DNA of 64,000 bases from Thermoplasmata archaeon (GTDB taxonomy: Archaea > Thermoplasmatota > Thermoplasmata > RBG-16-68-12): the NCBI GenBank assembly GCA_036395115.1, contig DASWDU010000012.1, positions 1 to 64,000 of the forward strand, written 5' to 3'. A program made the position numbers and the translations under genes. Shown here piece after piece: positions 1 to 8,392 of the stretch (its first letter is position 1; every line of letters begins with the position of its first letter). The notes under the pieces are model-generated. The model worked only from the letters and a program-made list of their open reading frames with translations. It did no database searches and was not told the origin of the DNA.

Positions 1-52
1 CAAGATGATCTGCATGCGGTGTCGCTTCATGCTGTCAGAATGTCGAGCATGA
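1..52 (+). pseudogene. L40e-like zinc-finger 3' fragment at the window edge
   Basis: The first 21 bases match bases 1230-1250, inside the L40e gene, at 20 of 21 positions. In the frame beginning at base 2 they encode KMICMRCRFMLSECRA and then a stop. The C-M-x-C half of the L40e zinc finger is present but the second cysteine pair is not in the usual place. It may be the decayed 3' end of a duplicated L40e gene or the tail of another small zinc-finger protein. The start lies outside the window, so this cannot be decided here. Confidence 0.4.
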
Positions 53-58
53 CACCAT

Positions 59-847
59 TCATGGGAGATCTGTCGGACCACTTTCAGTCCAGGCATGATC
101 CGGAGTGGAAGCTTGTTTGATCGGTGCCCGGTTTCGAGCCAAGGCAAGGCGCCGATATAATATCGACATGGTGAGGGCACTGACTGCGACGAACGGTCCG
201 AAGGGGATGCTGAGGTTCAGCAACGGCCATCCGCCATAGGTAATCAAGCTGGGCGGCACTGCTGCCGTCGCCGTCAAGCCTAAGACTGACGCAGCCGCCT
301 CTCCGGTAATGCCTCCTGCGCCGACGGCCACGGTGACTAGGGCAATTGAGCGCTCGCCCCCCCTAGCAAGGTGCAGGAGAGGAAGGCCCACACACGTCAG
401 AAACAAGAAAGCCGCAGCAGTCGCAAAAGAAACGAATATGGCCAGTGTGGCAGAGACCTGAGCGGCTGACCTACTGAGGAAGGACAAAGGGATTAGGGAG
501 GCGCTCAACACGGCCGCGAAGCAAGCCGCAAACAGGGCGTTTCTCGACGGGGCCATGACTGACGCCAGTTCAGGGTCGGAGTCCAGGATTTCCGGGCGCA
601 ACTGGCGGAAACCCAACGCAATGTAGATGAGAGCGATTGCGTCGAGCGCAAGTCCAGCGTAGACAGTGACAGATCCGCCAACGCCGAGCGTGCCTGTTGA
701 AGGATCTTGGCGGTAGTACGCGTCGATGGCCGCGAAGAAGAGCCAAGCACTTAGCGTCGTTAGCGAGGCGGATACGGCGTAGATGAGCAGAGCCGTCGAA
801 ATCGACGCAAGCCCGCGTGGGATTCGATCGCGTTTGAGCGCTCTCAC
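59..847 (-). CDS. Multi-pass membrane protein of unknown function
   Basis: The 262-residue protein starts at a GTG and is strongly hydrophobic. I count about six probable membrane segments, beginning at residues 12-42 and spread to about residue 235, with a charged cytoplasmic-looking C-terminal tail. There is no catalytic motif that I recognise. The gene is somewhat less GC-rich than the window average. It sits between the L40e-like fragment at the window edge and the intact L40e gene, so the three may share a duplication or insertion history. Expression of such a protein would be at the cytoplasmic membrane, but no role can be assigned. Confidence 0.6.
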   Translation of the reverse strand: MRALKRDRIPRGLASISTALLIYAVSASLTTLSAWLFFAAIDAYYRQDPSTGTLGVGGSVTVYAGLALDAIALIYIALGFRQLRPEILDSDPELASVMAPSRNALFAACFAAVLSASLIPLSFLSRSAAQVSATLAIFVSFATAAAFLFLTCVGLPLLHLARGGERSIALVTVAVGAGGITGEAAASVLGLTATAAVPPSLITYGGWPLLNLSIPFGPFVAVSALTMSILYRRLALARNRAPIKQASTPDHAWTESGPTDLP

Positions 848-1191
848 AACATCGGCCTCCGGTGGCCCATCGCGCTTGAGATTCTACGACAATCTCCGGT
901 TTGGATATATGCCCATGCCGGCGTAGGAATCACCCTCCACCGCAAGCCGACTGATCTGCCTCGTCGCGCTGGGCAGTCGGGCGCTCGTTCATAGTGTGAA
1001 GCCCGCCACTTTGTTGCTAAACAATCTTTCGCAAGTCGTGTGCGGAGGTGGTTTTTCACGAATTGACCAGCCGTCTCGGAATCAGAATCGCAGTTGTCCC
1101 TGCAGCCAATGATGACACGGGGTTATTGTTTGCTCCGAATGAAGACGTCGCACCCGAAGCATTCTTAAACCACCCCGGCCTCGCCCTCCAT

Positions 1192-1341
1192 GTGGCCCGC
1201 TTCCCCGAAGCCGAGCGCCGCCGGCTGCACAAGATGATCTGCATGCAGTGCTACGCACGCAACGCGATGCGTGCGACCCGCTGTCGGAAGTGCGGGAGCA
1301 AAGAGCTCCGGCCGAAGGCGAAGGAAGCGCGCAAGGAATAG
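1192..1341 (+). CDS. rpl40e: 50S ribosomal protein L40e
   Basis: This is the small zinc-ribbon protein of the archaeal large ribosomal subunit. Translated from the GTG at 1192 it has 49 residues, the usual family length, and begins [15 protein letters not shown]. The zinc ligands are visible as C-M-Q-C followed by C-R-K-C, and the tail is rich in lysine and arginine. A longer frame to an upstream ATG at 1048 is open, but those extra 48 residues do not look like L40e. An AT-rich stretch around 1170-1178 lies at a reasonable distance for a TATA box driving a nearly leaderless mRNA. It is a good marker that the window is archaeal. Confidence 0.9.
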   Translation: MARFPEAERRRLHKMICMQCYARNAMRATRCRKCGSKELRPKAKEARKE

Positions 1342-1467
1342 GCTCTCGTCCCGAACCCTTCGGGGCTCGCCCGGTGATTCTGGGGAGGATGTCCCTCTCA
1401 ATTATCGTCGCGGCATAGTAATGTTAAATAGGGGCCCGCCAACCTTACACCGACCCGGGGAGCCGCA

Positions 1468-3012
1468 ATGAGACGAGGTGCGTTCATAGCGATGCTCCTC
1501 CTAGCCGCGCTCCTGGCGTCGCCCCACGCCTCCGCGGATCCCTTGGGGACGAGCAACGTCACCTACTACCCTGCGGGTCCGTCGCAGGTTTCCCTCCATC
1601 TCGGCGAGTCCCTCGACTACCCGTGGGTGTTTTTCAATGGCGAGACCGCGAAGGTCTACGTGAACCTGACCGCCGAAGGCGACCTCGGGTTTGCCGCGGT
1701 CGCCTCGCCCTTGTTTGTGGTCCTTGACGTGAACGGGTCGGACGAAATCGTCCTCCGCCTGAAGGCACCCTCGCAGGGGACGAGCGAATCCGGGTCCGTC
1801 CGGGTCCACCTGATGGCGATTAACCTGCAGACGAACGCGATGGCGACGCAGGATGTCGTGGTGCCCATCGTCCTCCTCGGACCTCTTCCGTCGCAGGATG
1901 CCACGGGAAAGATCCTGGGGATTTGGCCGAACCCGCTGCCGCCGCCGCTCGACAACGACTGGGCCGCGTTTGGCGTATCGATCCTGGCATGGCTCGGGAT
2001 CGCCACGGGCCTGGCGTTCATCGTCCATCCGATCGTGAAGGCGGTCCTCCGGCGGGCGACGGCCAAGCTCGAGGATGTCGTCCACATCCTCCGGTTTCCT
2101 GTGTTCGTCCTCACGCTCCTCTACGGTGCCGTGCGCTCCCTCGTGATCCTTGGCCTGCCGCCCGACCCGACGCTCTACGCGCTCTATCGCGTCCCGATCG
2201 CCCTGATTCTCACGTGGGTCGGCTACCGGATTTTCCGTGACATCCTCATGAGCTACGGGAGAGGGATTGCGAGGCGCGTGACGGGCGACGACCACGTGGT
2301 CCCGGCCCTCGAGAAGATCGGAGCCGTCGTCATCGTGATCCTCGGCCTCGTCTTCGCGGTACAGTCCCTCGGGTACGACATCACGCTCGTCCTCGCGGGG
2401 TTCGGTGTCATCGGCCTGGTGATCGCGTTCGCGGCGCAGGACACCGTGTCGAACTTCTTCGCGGGGCTGTACATCATGGTCGACCGGCCGTTCCGCGTCG
2501 GGGACCTCATCGAGATCGACCCGGACGTCATCTGCACGGTCCAGGATATCGGGCTCCGGACGACGAAACTGTACTGGGGCAAGAACCACACCTTCATCAT
2601 CATGCCGAACAACGAGTTGGCGAACCGGAAGATCGTCAACTACGTCCGCCCGAATCGTCGGTTCCGGACCAACGTCAAGGTCGGCGTGTCGTACCACAGC
2701 GACCTCGACAAGGTCAAGCAGGTCATGATGGACATCGCGCGCTCCCACCCTTGGATCCTGAAGGACGATCCCGAATTCGACCCCATTTTTCGGATCGTGG
2801 ATTTCGGCGAGAACTCGATCCTCGTCATGATCATCGTGTGGGTCGACGACGTCGACCACCGGTGGCACATCGGGAGCGAGCTGAGGGAGCAGATCAAGAA
2901 GAGGTTCAACCAGGAAGGGATCGAGATTTCGTTCCCGCAACGGGTCGTCCAGATCCTCCCAGGTCCCGGCCCTCTCCCCGGGGACGGCGAGGGCGAGGAT
3001 GCCGCCAGGTAG
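1468..3012 (+). CDS. mscS: MscS-family mechanosensitive ion channel with extracellular N-terminal domain
   Basis: The 514-residue protein starts with a signal-like segment (residues 1-23) followed by an exported beta-rich domain of about 120 residues that ordinary MscS lacks. Several membrane spans follow from about residue 165. The pore-lining helix and the start of the beta domain are recognisable at GFGVIGLVIAFAAQDTVSNF and the FRVGD motif, followed by the cytoplasmic MscS alpha/beta domain (PNNEL...NY). The C-terminal tail is rich in Pro, Gly and Glu. The likely role is release of osmolytes on hypo-osmotic shock. A TATA-like GTTAAATA lies at 1423-1430, about 38 bases before the ATG. Confidence 0.92.
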   Translation: MRRGAFIAMLLLAALLASPHASADPLGTSNVTYYPAGPSQVSLHLGESLDYPWVFFNGETAKVYVNLTAEGDLGFAAVASPLFVVLDVNGSDEIVLRLKAPSQGTSESGSVRVHLMAINLQTNAMATQDVVVPIVLLGPLPSQDATGKILGIWPNPLPPPLDNDWAAFGVSILAWLGIATGLAFIVHPIVKAVLRRATAKLEDVVHILRFPVFVLTLLYGAVRSLVILGLPPDPTLYALYRVPIALILTWVGYRIFRDILMSYGRGIARRVTGDDHVVPALEKIGAVVIVILGLVFAVQSLGYDITLVLAGFGVIGLVIAFAAQDTVSNFFAGLYIMVDRPFRVGDLIEIDPDVICTVQDIGLRTTKLYWGKNHTFIIMPNNELANRKIVNYVRPNRRFRTNVKVGVSYHSDLDKVKQVMMDIARSHPWILKDDPEFDPIFRIVDFGENSILVMIIVWVDDVDHRWHIGSELREQIKKRFNQEGIEISFPQRVVQILPGPGPLPGDGEGEDAAR

Positions 3013-3173
3013 GTCGAGGATCCGGCTTCGGCGTCCCGGATTGGGACCGAGACGCGTCGACGCGTCCGCTCGATTCCATGCCCGTCGCGCGCTTTCGCCC
3101 ACCCCCGAGGCTCATGCCTTAATATCTCGGGGGGCCATCCCCGCGTCCCTCGCGGGAAGGGGGACCGATAGAA

Positions 3174-3614
3174 ATGGCTCAGAAACCGAACAGCGTCGTG
3201 CACGTGGAATTTCATTCGACCGCGCCTGAAAAGACGAAAGCGTTTCTCTCCGACGTCTTCGGGTGGAAGTTCCAAGATATGCCGGAGATGAACTACTCGA
3301 CCTTCGAGCCCCCGAGCGCGCCCGGCGGCGGCCTTCAAAGGGCCGAGAACATGCCCGCCGGCGTCCTCGACTACGTCCTGACGGAGAACATCGACCAGAC
3401 GCTCGGCAAGATCCGCTCCTCAGGTGGCACGGTCGTCACGCCGAGAACGGAGATCCCGGGGATGGGATGGTTCGCGGTCTTCCAGGATCCCACGGGGATC
3501 GCCCTCGCCCTGTACGAGGCGGGGCAGAGGCCCCGCGCGGTCCGTGCCAAACCCCGCCGGGCCGCCAGGAAGCCCTCCGGTCGCGGCCGAAAGCGGGGCC
3601 GCCGGTCCCGCTGA
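3174..3614 (+). CDS. VOC (glyoxalase/bleomycin-resistance) family protein with basic tail
   Basis: This 146-residue protein has the single-copy layout of the vicinal oxygen chelate fold. The N-terminal motif VVHVEFHSTAPEKTKAF and the C-terminal motif GWFAVFQDPTGIALALYE correspond to the paired beta-alpha-beta modules, with His and Glu positions that could bind a metal. After the VOC domain there is a strongly basic tail of about 28 residues made of Arg, Lys, Ala and Pro, which is unusual and may bind nucleic acid or a partner. The substrate cannot be told from sequence. The ATG is preceded by a purine-rich stretch. Confidence 0.8.
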   Translation: MAQKPNSVVHVEFHSTAPEKTKAFLSDVFGWKFQDMPEMNYSTFEPPSAPGGGLQRAENMPAGVLDYVLTENIDQTLGKIRSSGGTVVTPRTEIPGMGWFAVFQDPTGIALALYEAGQRPRAVRAKPRRAARKPSGRGRKRGRRSR

Positions 3615-4007
3615 GTCGCGCGTGCCCGAGCCGAGTCAGGGACCTCCATCCCGGGAGCGGGGTCGTCGGGAATTGCACCCGCCACCCTCAGACAATCCGT
3701 GTTCCTTGAGGCGCGGCCCTACCAAGGGAGGGGCGTGCGAAACGTCCCAGCTAGGATGAGATGACTTGGACAGGCCCGGCCGCTTCCGCAAGATTCGCAA
3801 AGCGGTCGTCTCGGCAATCACATGGCATTCGAGTTCCATCGACGGCTGCACCGAGGCGTGGGCCCCCTAATCGCCGTTAGAGCGGGGCGACTCGCCTGGG
3901 GTCTTGGCGAAACACGTCGAGTGGAGGGATCTCGACCGGCGTAGCTCGCCCCGTTTCGATTACCGGCTGCGAAGCGACATATCGTGCCGGCGTCTTGCCT
4001 GCCGACG
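3615..4007 (+). other. Intergenic region without a recognisable gene
   Basis: About 390 bases separate the VOC gene from the HMA-domain gene. Short open frames occur on both strands but none shows protein-like composition or a known family. A stem-loop at 3667-3681 resembles a tRNA T-arm on the minus strand, but no matching acceptor, D or anticodon arms could be drawn. The promoter of the HMA gene is presumably at its right end. Confidence 0.5.
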
Positions 4008-4232
4008 ATGGCCCGAAGTGAACGTGCGGTCTTTTCGATGCGTGGCCTCGACTGTGCCGCTTGCGCGATCGACGTGGGGCGGGCGCTGAGGAAGCTGCCC
4101 GGCATTATTGAAGCGAACGTGAACTGCGTGATCGACAAAGGCTTCGTGGAGTTCGATCCGGAGAAGACGTCGTGGGACGCCGTCGCGAGGGTTCTGGAGA
4201 AGCGCGGATACCACGTCCTGAAGGGACTGTAG
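4008..4232 (+). CDS. Heavy-metal-associated (HMA) domain protein, CopZ-like
   Basis: Read from the ATG at 4008 this is a 74-residue single-domain protein of the ferredoxin-like HMA fold. The metal-binding loop is present as MRGLDCAACAIDV, a C-x-x-C placed after the first beta strand as in copper chaperones and in the N-terminal domains of copper ATPases. The rest keeps the expected beta-alpha-beta pattern, with LPGIIEANVNCVIDKGFVEF in the middle. Such proteins carry Cu(I) or related metals to ATPases or enzymes. No copper ATPase is nearby, so the partner is unknown. An in-frame ATG at 3984 would add eight residues that do not fit the family. Confidence 0.82.
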   Translation: MARSERAVFSMRGLDCAACAIDVGRALRKLPGIIEANVNCVIDKGFVEFDPEKTSWDAVARVLEKRGYHVLKGL

Positions 4233-4307
4233 CGTGGCGTCTTCGATTGCCACGGCCGATACCGATGTCACAACCCTTATCCGCTCGTGGGACGACCGCC
4301 GACCGCG

Positions 4308-4586
4308 ATGGGCTGGATTAGTCGTCGGATCGCGGGCTTCGTCACGTTCGCCGTCGTGACCGCGGTGCTCGGCGCCTATGCCGCAACGAGGGGATGGATC
4401 TCGGGGGAGCCGAGCCTGAGCACCGCCACGGGAGCCGTCATCCTCGGATTCGCTTTCCTCGTGTCCCTCGCCGTCACGTCGAACATGAAGCACAACGATC
4501 GGACGCGCAAGGCGTGGGAGGACTACCAGCGGGCCTGGCAAGAGTACTACGCGCGGTTGTACCCCAGCTACGGACGTCAACGGTGA
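4308..4586 (+). CDS. Small two-span membrane protein
   Basis: This 92-residue protein has two hydrophobic segments (about residues 9-28 and 40-60) and a charged, aromatic-rich C-terminal tail with many Trp, Tyr and Arg residues. A GTG seven codons upstream is an alternative start. I do not recognise a family. It lies between the HMA-domain gene and the metallo-hydrolase gene on the same strand, 46 bases before the latter, and could be cotranscribed with it. Confidence 0.6.
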   Translation: MGWISRRIAGFVTFAVVTAVLGAYAATRGWISGEPSLSTATGAVILGFAFLVSLAVTSNMKHNDRTRKAWEDYQRAWQEYYARLYPSYGRQR

Positions 4587-4632
4587 CCCCTCGCACGCAA
4601 GGCTCATTTCCACGCGGGTCGTGTCCTCGGCG

Positions 4633-5247
4633 ATGTTCTTCGAGCAGCGTCTGATCGGGGCGATGCGAAACTTCGGGTACGTGATCGGGGACCCGGCCAC
4701 GAAAGTCGCGGCGGTGATCGATCCGAGTTTCGATGCCCGGGTCCTCCAGAAGGCCGCGGCGGAGAACGGATACGCGATCGAGTTGATCTTCAACACCCAC
4801 CACCATCCGGATCACATCTTCGACAATGGCCGCCTGGCCAACGAAACGGGCGCGAAGATCGCCGCGCATCGCCTCTCGAACGTCGCGAAAGACGTGGTCC
4901 TCGAGGACGGCCAAATCGTCGGCGTCGGCGAGCTGAAGGTAAAGGTCGTCCACACGCCCGGCCATTCGCCGGACTCGTGCTGTTACATCGTCGCGGGCCG
5001 CGTCTTCACGGGCGATTGCCTGTTCGTCGGGGATTGCGGACGCGTCGACCTCCCCGGTTCGAGCATCGAGCAGATGTACGATTCCCTGTTCAACCGAGTG
5101 CGGACGATGGACGAGGCGCTCGTCGTGTGTCCCGGCCACCACTACGGACCGAGGCCCCTCTCGACGATCGGCGAAGAGAAACGGACGAACTACACGATGC
5201 AGCCCCGGACTTTGGACGAGTTCATGCGGTTCATGGCCTCGCCCTAA
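4633..5247 (+). CDS. Metallo-beta-lactamase-fold hydrolase, ETHE1/glyoxalase II-like
   Basis: The protein of about 204 residues has the full set of MBL-fold metal motifs: FNTHHHPDHI (the THxHxDH box), VVHTPGHSPDS, GDCLFVGDCGRVD and a late VVCPGHHYG histidine. The GDxLFxxxCGR arrangement is typical of persulfide dioxygenases (ETHE1 type) and close relatives of glyoxalase II. A role in glutathione-independent thiol or persulfide metabolism is likely but not proven. A GTG at 4621 is an alternative start. Its stop codon overlaps that of the convergent topoisomerase gene by four bases. Confidence 0.85.
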   Translation: MFFEQRLIGAMRNFGYVIGDPATKVAAVIDPSFDARVLQKAAAENGYAIELIFNTHHHPDHIFDNGRLANETGAKIAAHRLSNVAKDVVLEDGQIVGVGELKVKVVHTPGHSPDSCCYIVAGRVFTGDCLFVGDCGRVDLPGSSIEQMYDSLFNRVRTMDEALVVCPGHHYGPRPLSTIGEEKRTNYTMQPRTLDEFMRFMASP

Positions 5248-7634
5248 CCGGTCGGGATGTCCGCGACAACGACCTCGGGCTTCGCCTTCGGCTTGCGTTT
5301 CCGGGGCGCCCTCTTCGCACCGCCCCTCGCCGACTTCCGCCCTTTGCCGTCCTTCGCCGGGCACTTCATGTTGATGCATAGGACCCACGGCGGCCGTCCG
5401 CGGGAAATCACCTTGATGACCGGGTGTCCGCACGCGTTGCATCGGTCCTCCGTCGGCACGATCAGACCGCGTTGCGGGAGCGGGTACGAGTTGTCGCATT
5501 TCGGGTAGCTCGAGCAACCGACGAACCGTTTGCCATACGTCCCGTGTCGGATGCTCAGCTCCCCATCACCGCACTTCTCGCACCGACCGATGAAGTTCCT
5601 CTCCCGAACGGTCGGGCAATCGGAGGCGACGCAGTACGTGGTCGTGCGCCCCCGGTCCGTGTGCTTGATCATCGGGGCGCTGCACTCCGGGCAGTTCTCC
5701 TCGGCGCTCTGGACGATCCCCATCTGCGGGAGCGGGTGCGTGTTCCGGCACGCCGGGTAGCGATCGCACCCGAGGAACCGCGACCCGCGGCGGGAGCGGA
5801 TGACGGTCAGGTTGCCCTCCTTGCAGAGGTTGCACTTGCCGATGTAGTTCTGTTCCCGGAGTGCCGCTTCGATCTCCTGCCCGATCGCCTCTCGGTTCGC
5901 CTCGAGGGTCTCGAGGACCTCGCTGAGCATCTGCTGCGATTCCCGGACGACGTCCTCCCGCGCGCGGACGCCCGTCGCGATCCCTTCCATGTCCGCCTCG
6001 AGGTGGGCCGTCATCTCCGGCTGGGTGATGCGTTGCGCGTGGTCCGCCAGCGCCTCGATCACCGCGCGGCCGCTCGTCGTGGGCCGGGGGTACTTCCCCT
6101 CCATGAACTTCCGGTCGTACAGCTTCTTGAGGATCTCGTGTCGCGTGGACTTCGTGCCGAGCCCGAGCCGCTCCATCTCTTGGATCAACGAGCCTTCGCT
6201 GTACCGCGGTGGCGGTTTCGTCTGGTCGTCCCGCACGACGACGGGTCCCGCGCGCTCGAGCGCCTCGTCGACGGCCAGGCGCGGAAGGACCGCCTCGCGG
6301 ACCGTCCAGTAGGGGTAGTACTTCCGCCATCCCGGCGACGTCATCCGGTAGCCCTGGGCGACGAACACCTGCCCGCCGAGGTCGATCTTCGCCTCGGAGG
6401 CCTGGATGACCGCGGACGGCGCGACGGTCGAGAAGAATCGACGTACGACGAGCTCGTAGATCCGCCAGTGGTCCTCTCGCTTCACGCGGTCCCGGGCGAC
6501 GCCTTGGACCGGGTAGATGGGCGGGTGGTCGGTGGCCTCCGTGCGTCCCCGGCTCGGCGAGATCCGCTCTTGCGCGAGGAGTTCTCGCGCGTCGTCCGCG
6601 AAGGGGGAGTCGGCGAGTTTCTCGAGGACGGACCGCAGGTTGATCGTCGACGGATACACCGTGTTGTCCGTCCGTGGGTACGAGATGAACCCGGACTGGT
6701 ACAGGTCCTCCGCGATCCGCATCGCTTGGGCCGCGCCGAAACCGATCCGGTTCGCCTCCGCGACGAACATCGTCGTGTTGAAGGGTGGCGGCGGCCGTTC
6801 CTCGCGTTCGTTCTGGATGTACTCCCGCACGAGCCCTCGGGGCGCCCCCTCGGCCTGGGCCTGCGCGGCTTGCGCCTCCCGACGCGCCCAGAAGGGTCCG
6901 TGCTCGTGGTCCGCGTCGAACTCGACGGGAGTGCCATCGACGTCCTTCCGGAACCTCGCGTGGAGGGTCCAGTAGTCTTGCGGGGGGAAGTTCTCGATCT
7001 CGCGCTCCCGATCCACGATCAGCGCGAGCGTGGGGCTCTGGACCCGGCCGACGGACAGGAAGTCGCGTCCCATCTGCTTCGAGGCGATGGACACGAACCG
7101 CGTCAGCACGGCGCCCCACGCGAGATCGACGGACTGCCGGGATTCCGCCGACCAAGCGAGCGGATAGTCGACGTCCACGAGGTTCGAGAACGCCCGCTCG
7201 ATGTCCCACTTCGTGAGCGCGGAGAAGCGCGCGCGTCGGATCCGGACCTCCGGACGGGCTTCTTTGATGATCTCGAGCGCCTCGACGCCGATGAGCTCGC
7301 CCTCGCGGTCGAAGTCCGTCGCGACGATGACCTCGTCGACGTCGGCCGCGAGCGTGCGGAGGGCGGCGCCGATCTTTCCCTCGGTGACGACCTTCTGAGG
7401 CTCCGCCCACACGAGCTCCTTGAGGTCGACCCGCGTCCAGTCGTTGAGCGCCTCCGGGTAGTCGAGGTTGATGATATGGCCCCGCAGGCCGACGACGCGG
7501 ACGCGGTCCTCGCCTTGAACGAATTCGAAGACGGTCGTGCCGTCGGCGTGGGAGCGCTTCGCCTTCCCGCCGCTGAGGATCGTCGCGATCCGAACGGCGG
7601 CGTTGAACTTCTCTGTCACAATGAGTCGGCGCAC
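5244..7634 (-). CDS. topA: DNA topoisomerase I (type IA)
   Basis: The 796-residue enzyme relaxes negative supercoils by transient single-strand cleavage. The Toprim domain is at the N-terminus (LIVTEKFNAAVRIATILSGG) with the acidic DFDREGELIG motif. SVGRVQSPTLALIVDRE follows, and the catalytic tyrosine is in GFISYPRTDNTVYP, at about residue 319. The C-terminal 200 residues carry four zinc-ribbon modules of the CxxC...CxxxxC type, then a lysine-arginine-rich end. This domain order is typical of archaeal TopA. It is not reverse gyrase because no helicase-like domain is present, which fits a non-hyperthermophile. It stands alone between the convergent hydrolase gene and thiE. Confidence 0.97.
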   Translation of the reverse strand: MRRLIVTEKFNAAVRIATILSGGKAKRSHADGTTVFEFVQGEDRVRVVGLRGHIINLDYPEALNDWTRVDLKELVWAEPQKVVTEGKIGAALRTLAADVDEVIVATDFDREGELIGVEALEIIKEARPEVRIRRARFSALTKWDIERAFSNLVDVDYPLAWSAESRQSVDLAWGAVLTRFVSIASKQMGRDFLSVGRVQSPTLALIVDREREIENFPPQDYWTLHARFRKDVDGTPVEFDADHEHGPFWARREAQAAQAQAEGAPRGLVREYIQNEREERPPPPFNTTMFVAEANRIGFGAAQAMRIAEDLYQSGFISYPRTDNTVYPSTINLRSVLEKLADSPFADDARELLAQERISPSRGRTEATDHPPIYPVQGVARDRVKREDHWRIYELVVRRFFSTVAPSAVIQASEAKIDLGGQVFVAQGYRMTSPGWRKYYPYWTVREAVLPRLAVDEALERAGPVVVRDDQTKPPPRYSEGSLIQEMERLGLGTKSTRHEILKKLYDRKFMEGKYPRPTTSGRAVIEALADHAQRITQPEMTAHLEADMEGIATGVRAREDVVRESQQMLSEVLETLEANREAIGQEIEAALREQNYIGKCNLCKEGNLTVIRSRRGSRFLGCDRYPACRNTHPLPQMGIVQSAEENCPECSAPMIKHTDRGRTTTYCVASDCPTVRERNFIGRCEKCGDGELSIRHGTYGKRFVGCSSYPKCDNSYPLPQRGLIVPTEDRCNACGHPVIKVISRGRPPWVLCINMKCPAKDGKGRKSARGGAKRAPRKRKPKAKPEVVVADIPTG

Positions 7635-7739
7635 GGAAGGGTTCGCACGAAGGGGGCTCTATTTAACGATTTGGCGCTGGATGTTTCCGTGCGATGGTTG
7701 CTCGCACGCGCGTTTACCGCACGCGCACGCGAACATCGG

Positions 7740-8357
7740 CTAAGAGGTCATCGTGTGCAGGAACGCCCGTCGGAGGGAATCCGTTGCGCCGCGCGGATCC
7801 GACGCGTCCATGATCGCGGAGACGACCGCGATGCCGGCAACCCCGTGACGGGCAAAGAGCCCTGCGTTGTCCGGCGTGATCCCTCCGATTGAGAAGACCG
7901 GGAGTCCGGACCGATGGAGGACGCCGTCGAGGACATCCAACGGGAGCAAAGGCTCGTCGGGTTTCGTGGGGCTCGGGAAGAACGGGCCGACGGCGAGGTA
8001 GTCCGCACCTGCCTTCGCCGCCACGTCTTCCTCGCCCGGCGTGCCGTAAACCGTCACTCCGATGATCGCCGTGGGGCCGAGGACGAGCCGCGCGGGGCCC
8101 GGCGATGGATCGCCCCGACCGAGGTGCACGCCGTCCGCATCGAGGCGTCGCGCGAGTTCGGGATCGTCATTCACGAGGAAGGGCACGTCGTGGGACGTGC
8201 ACAGCCCTCGGAGCCCGCGGCCTGCCTGCGTCCGTTCCGCCTCCGAGTACGCACCCTTGTCCCGCATCTGGACGACGGACACGCCGCCTTCGAGTGCCGC
8301 TTCGACGATCGACACGAGCCGCTCGACGGGCCGTTTCGGCGATGTCACGAGGTACAC
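7740..8357 (-). CDS. thiE: Thiamine-phosphate synthase
   Basis: ThiE joins HMP-pyrophosphate and the thiazole phosphate to form thiamine monophosphate. The 205-residue TIM-barrel protein starts at the GTG giving MYLVTSPKRP. It shows the pyrophosphate and Mg motifs VVQMRDKG and FLVNDDPELA...DGVHLG, and the substrate loop AVGPFFPSPTKP, followed by FSIGGITPDN. The same frame is open far upstream, but that part overlaps the preceding gene and is not protein-like. It is the second gene after the TPP riboswitch, 35 bases from the AIR synthase-like gene, so both are probably switched off when thiamine pyrophosphate is plentiful. Confidence 0.92.
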   Translation of the reverse strand: MYLVTSPKRPVERLVSIVEAALEGGVSVVQMRDKGAYSEAERTQAGRGLRGLCTSHDVPFLVNDDPELARRLDADGVHLGRGDPSPGPARLVLGPTAIIGVTVYGTPGEEDVAAKAGADYLAVGPFFPSPTKPDEPLLPLDVLDGVLHRSGLPVFSIGGITPDNAGLFARHGVAGIAVVSAIMDASDPRGATDSLRRAFLHTMTS

Positions 8358-8392
8358 GCCACGGAGCGTCCGGTTCCGCCTCGGAGGACGCG

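Noticed and set aside
1501-3102. A 533-codon open frame on the minus strand opposite the MscS gene
   Set aside because: Low-complexity Asp, Val and Arg-rich translation, fully antisense to a real gene; same explanation.
3667-3681. A tRNA T-arm-like stem-loop on the minus strand
   Set aside because: The seven-base loop fits loosely, but no acceptor stem, D-arm or anticodon arm could be placed around it, even allowing an intron.
5424-7892. An 822-codon open frame on the plus strand opposite topA
   Set aside because: It is antisense to a clear topoisomerase. The Arg, Asp, Val and Leu-rich composition is typical of the shadow frame of GC-rich coding DNA and shows no domain.
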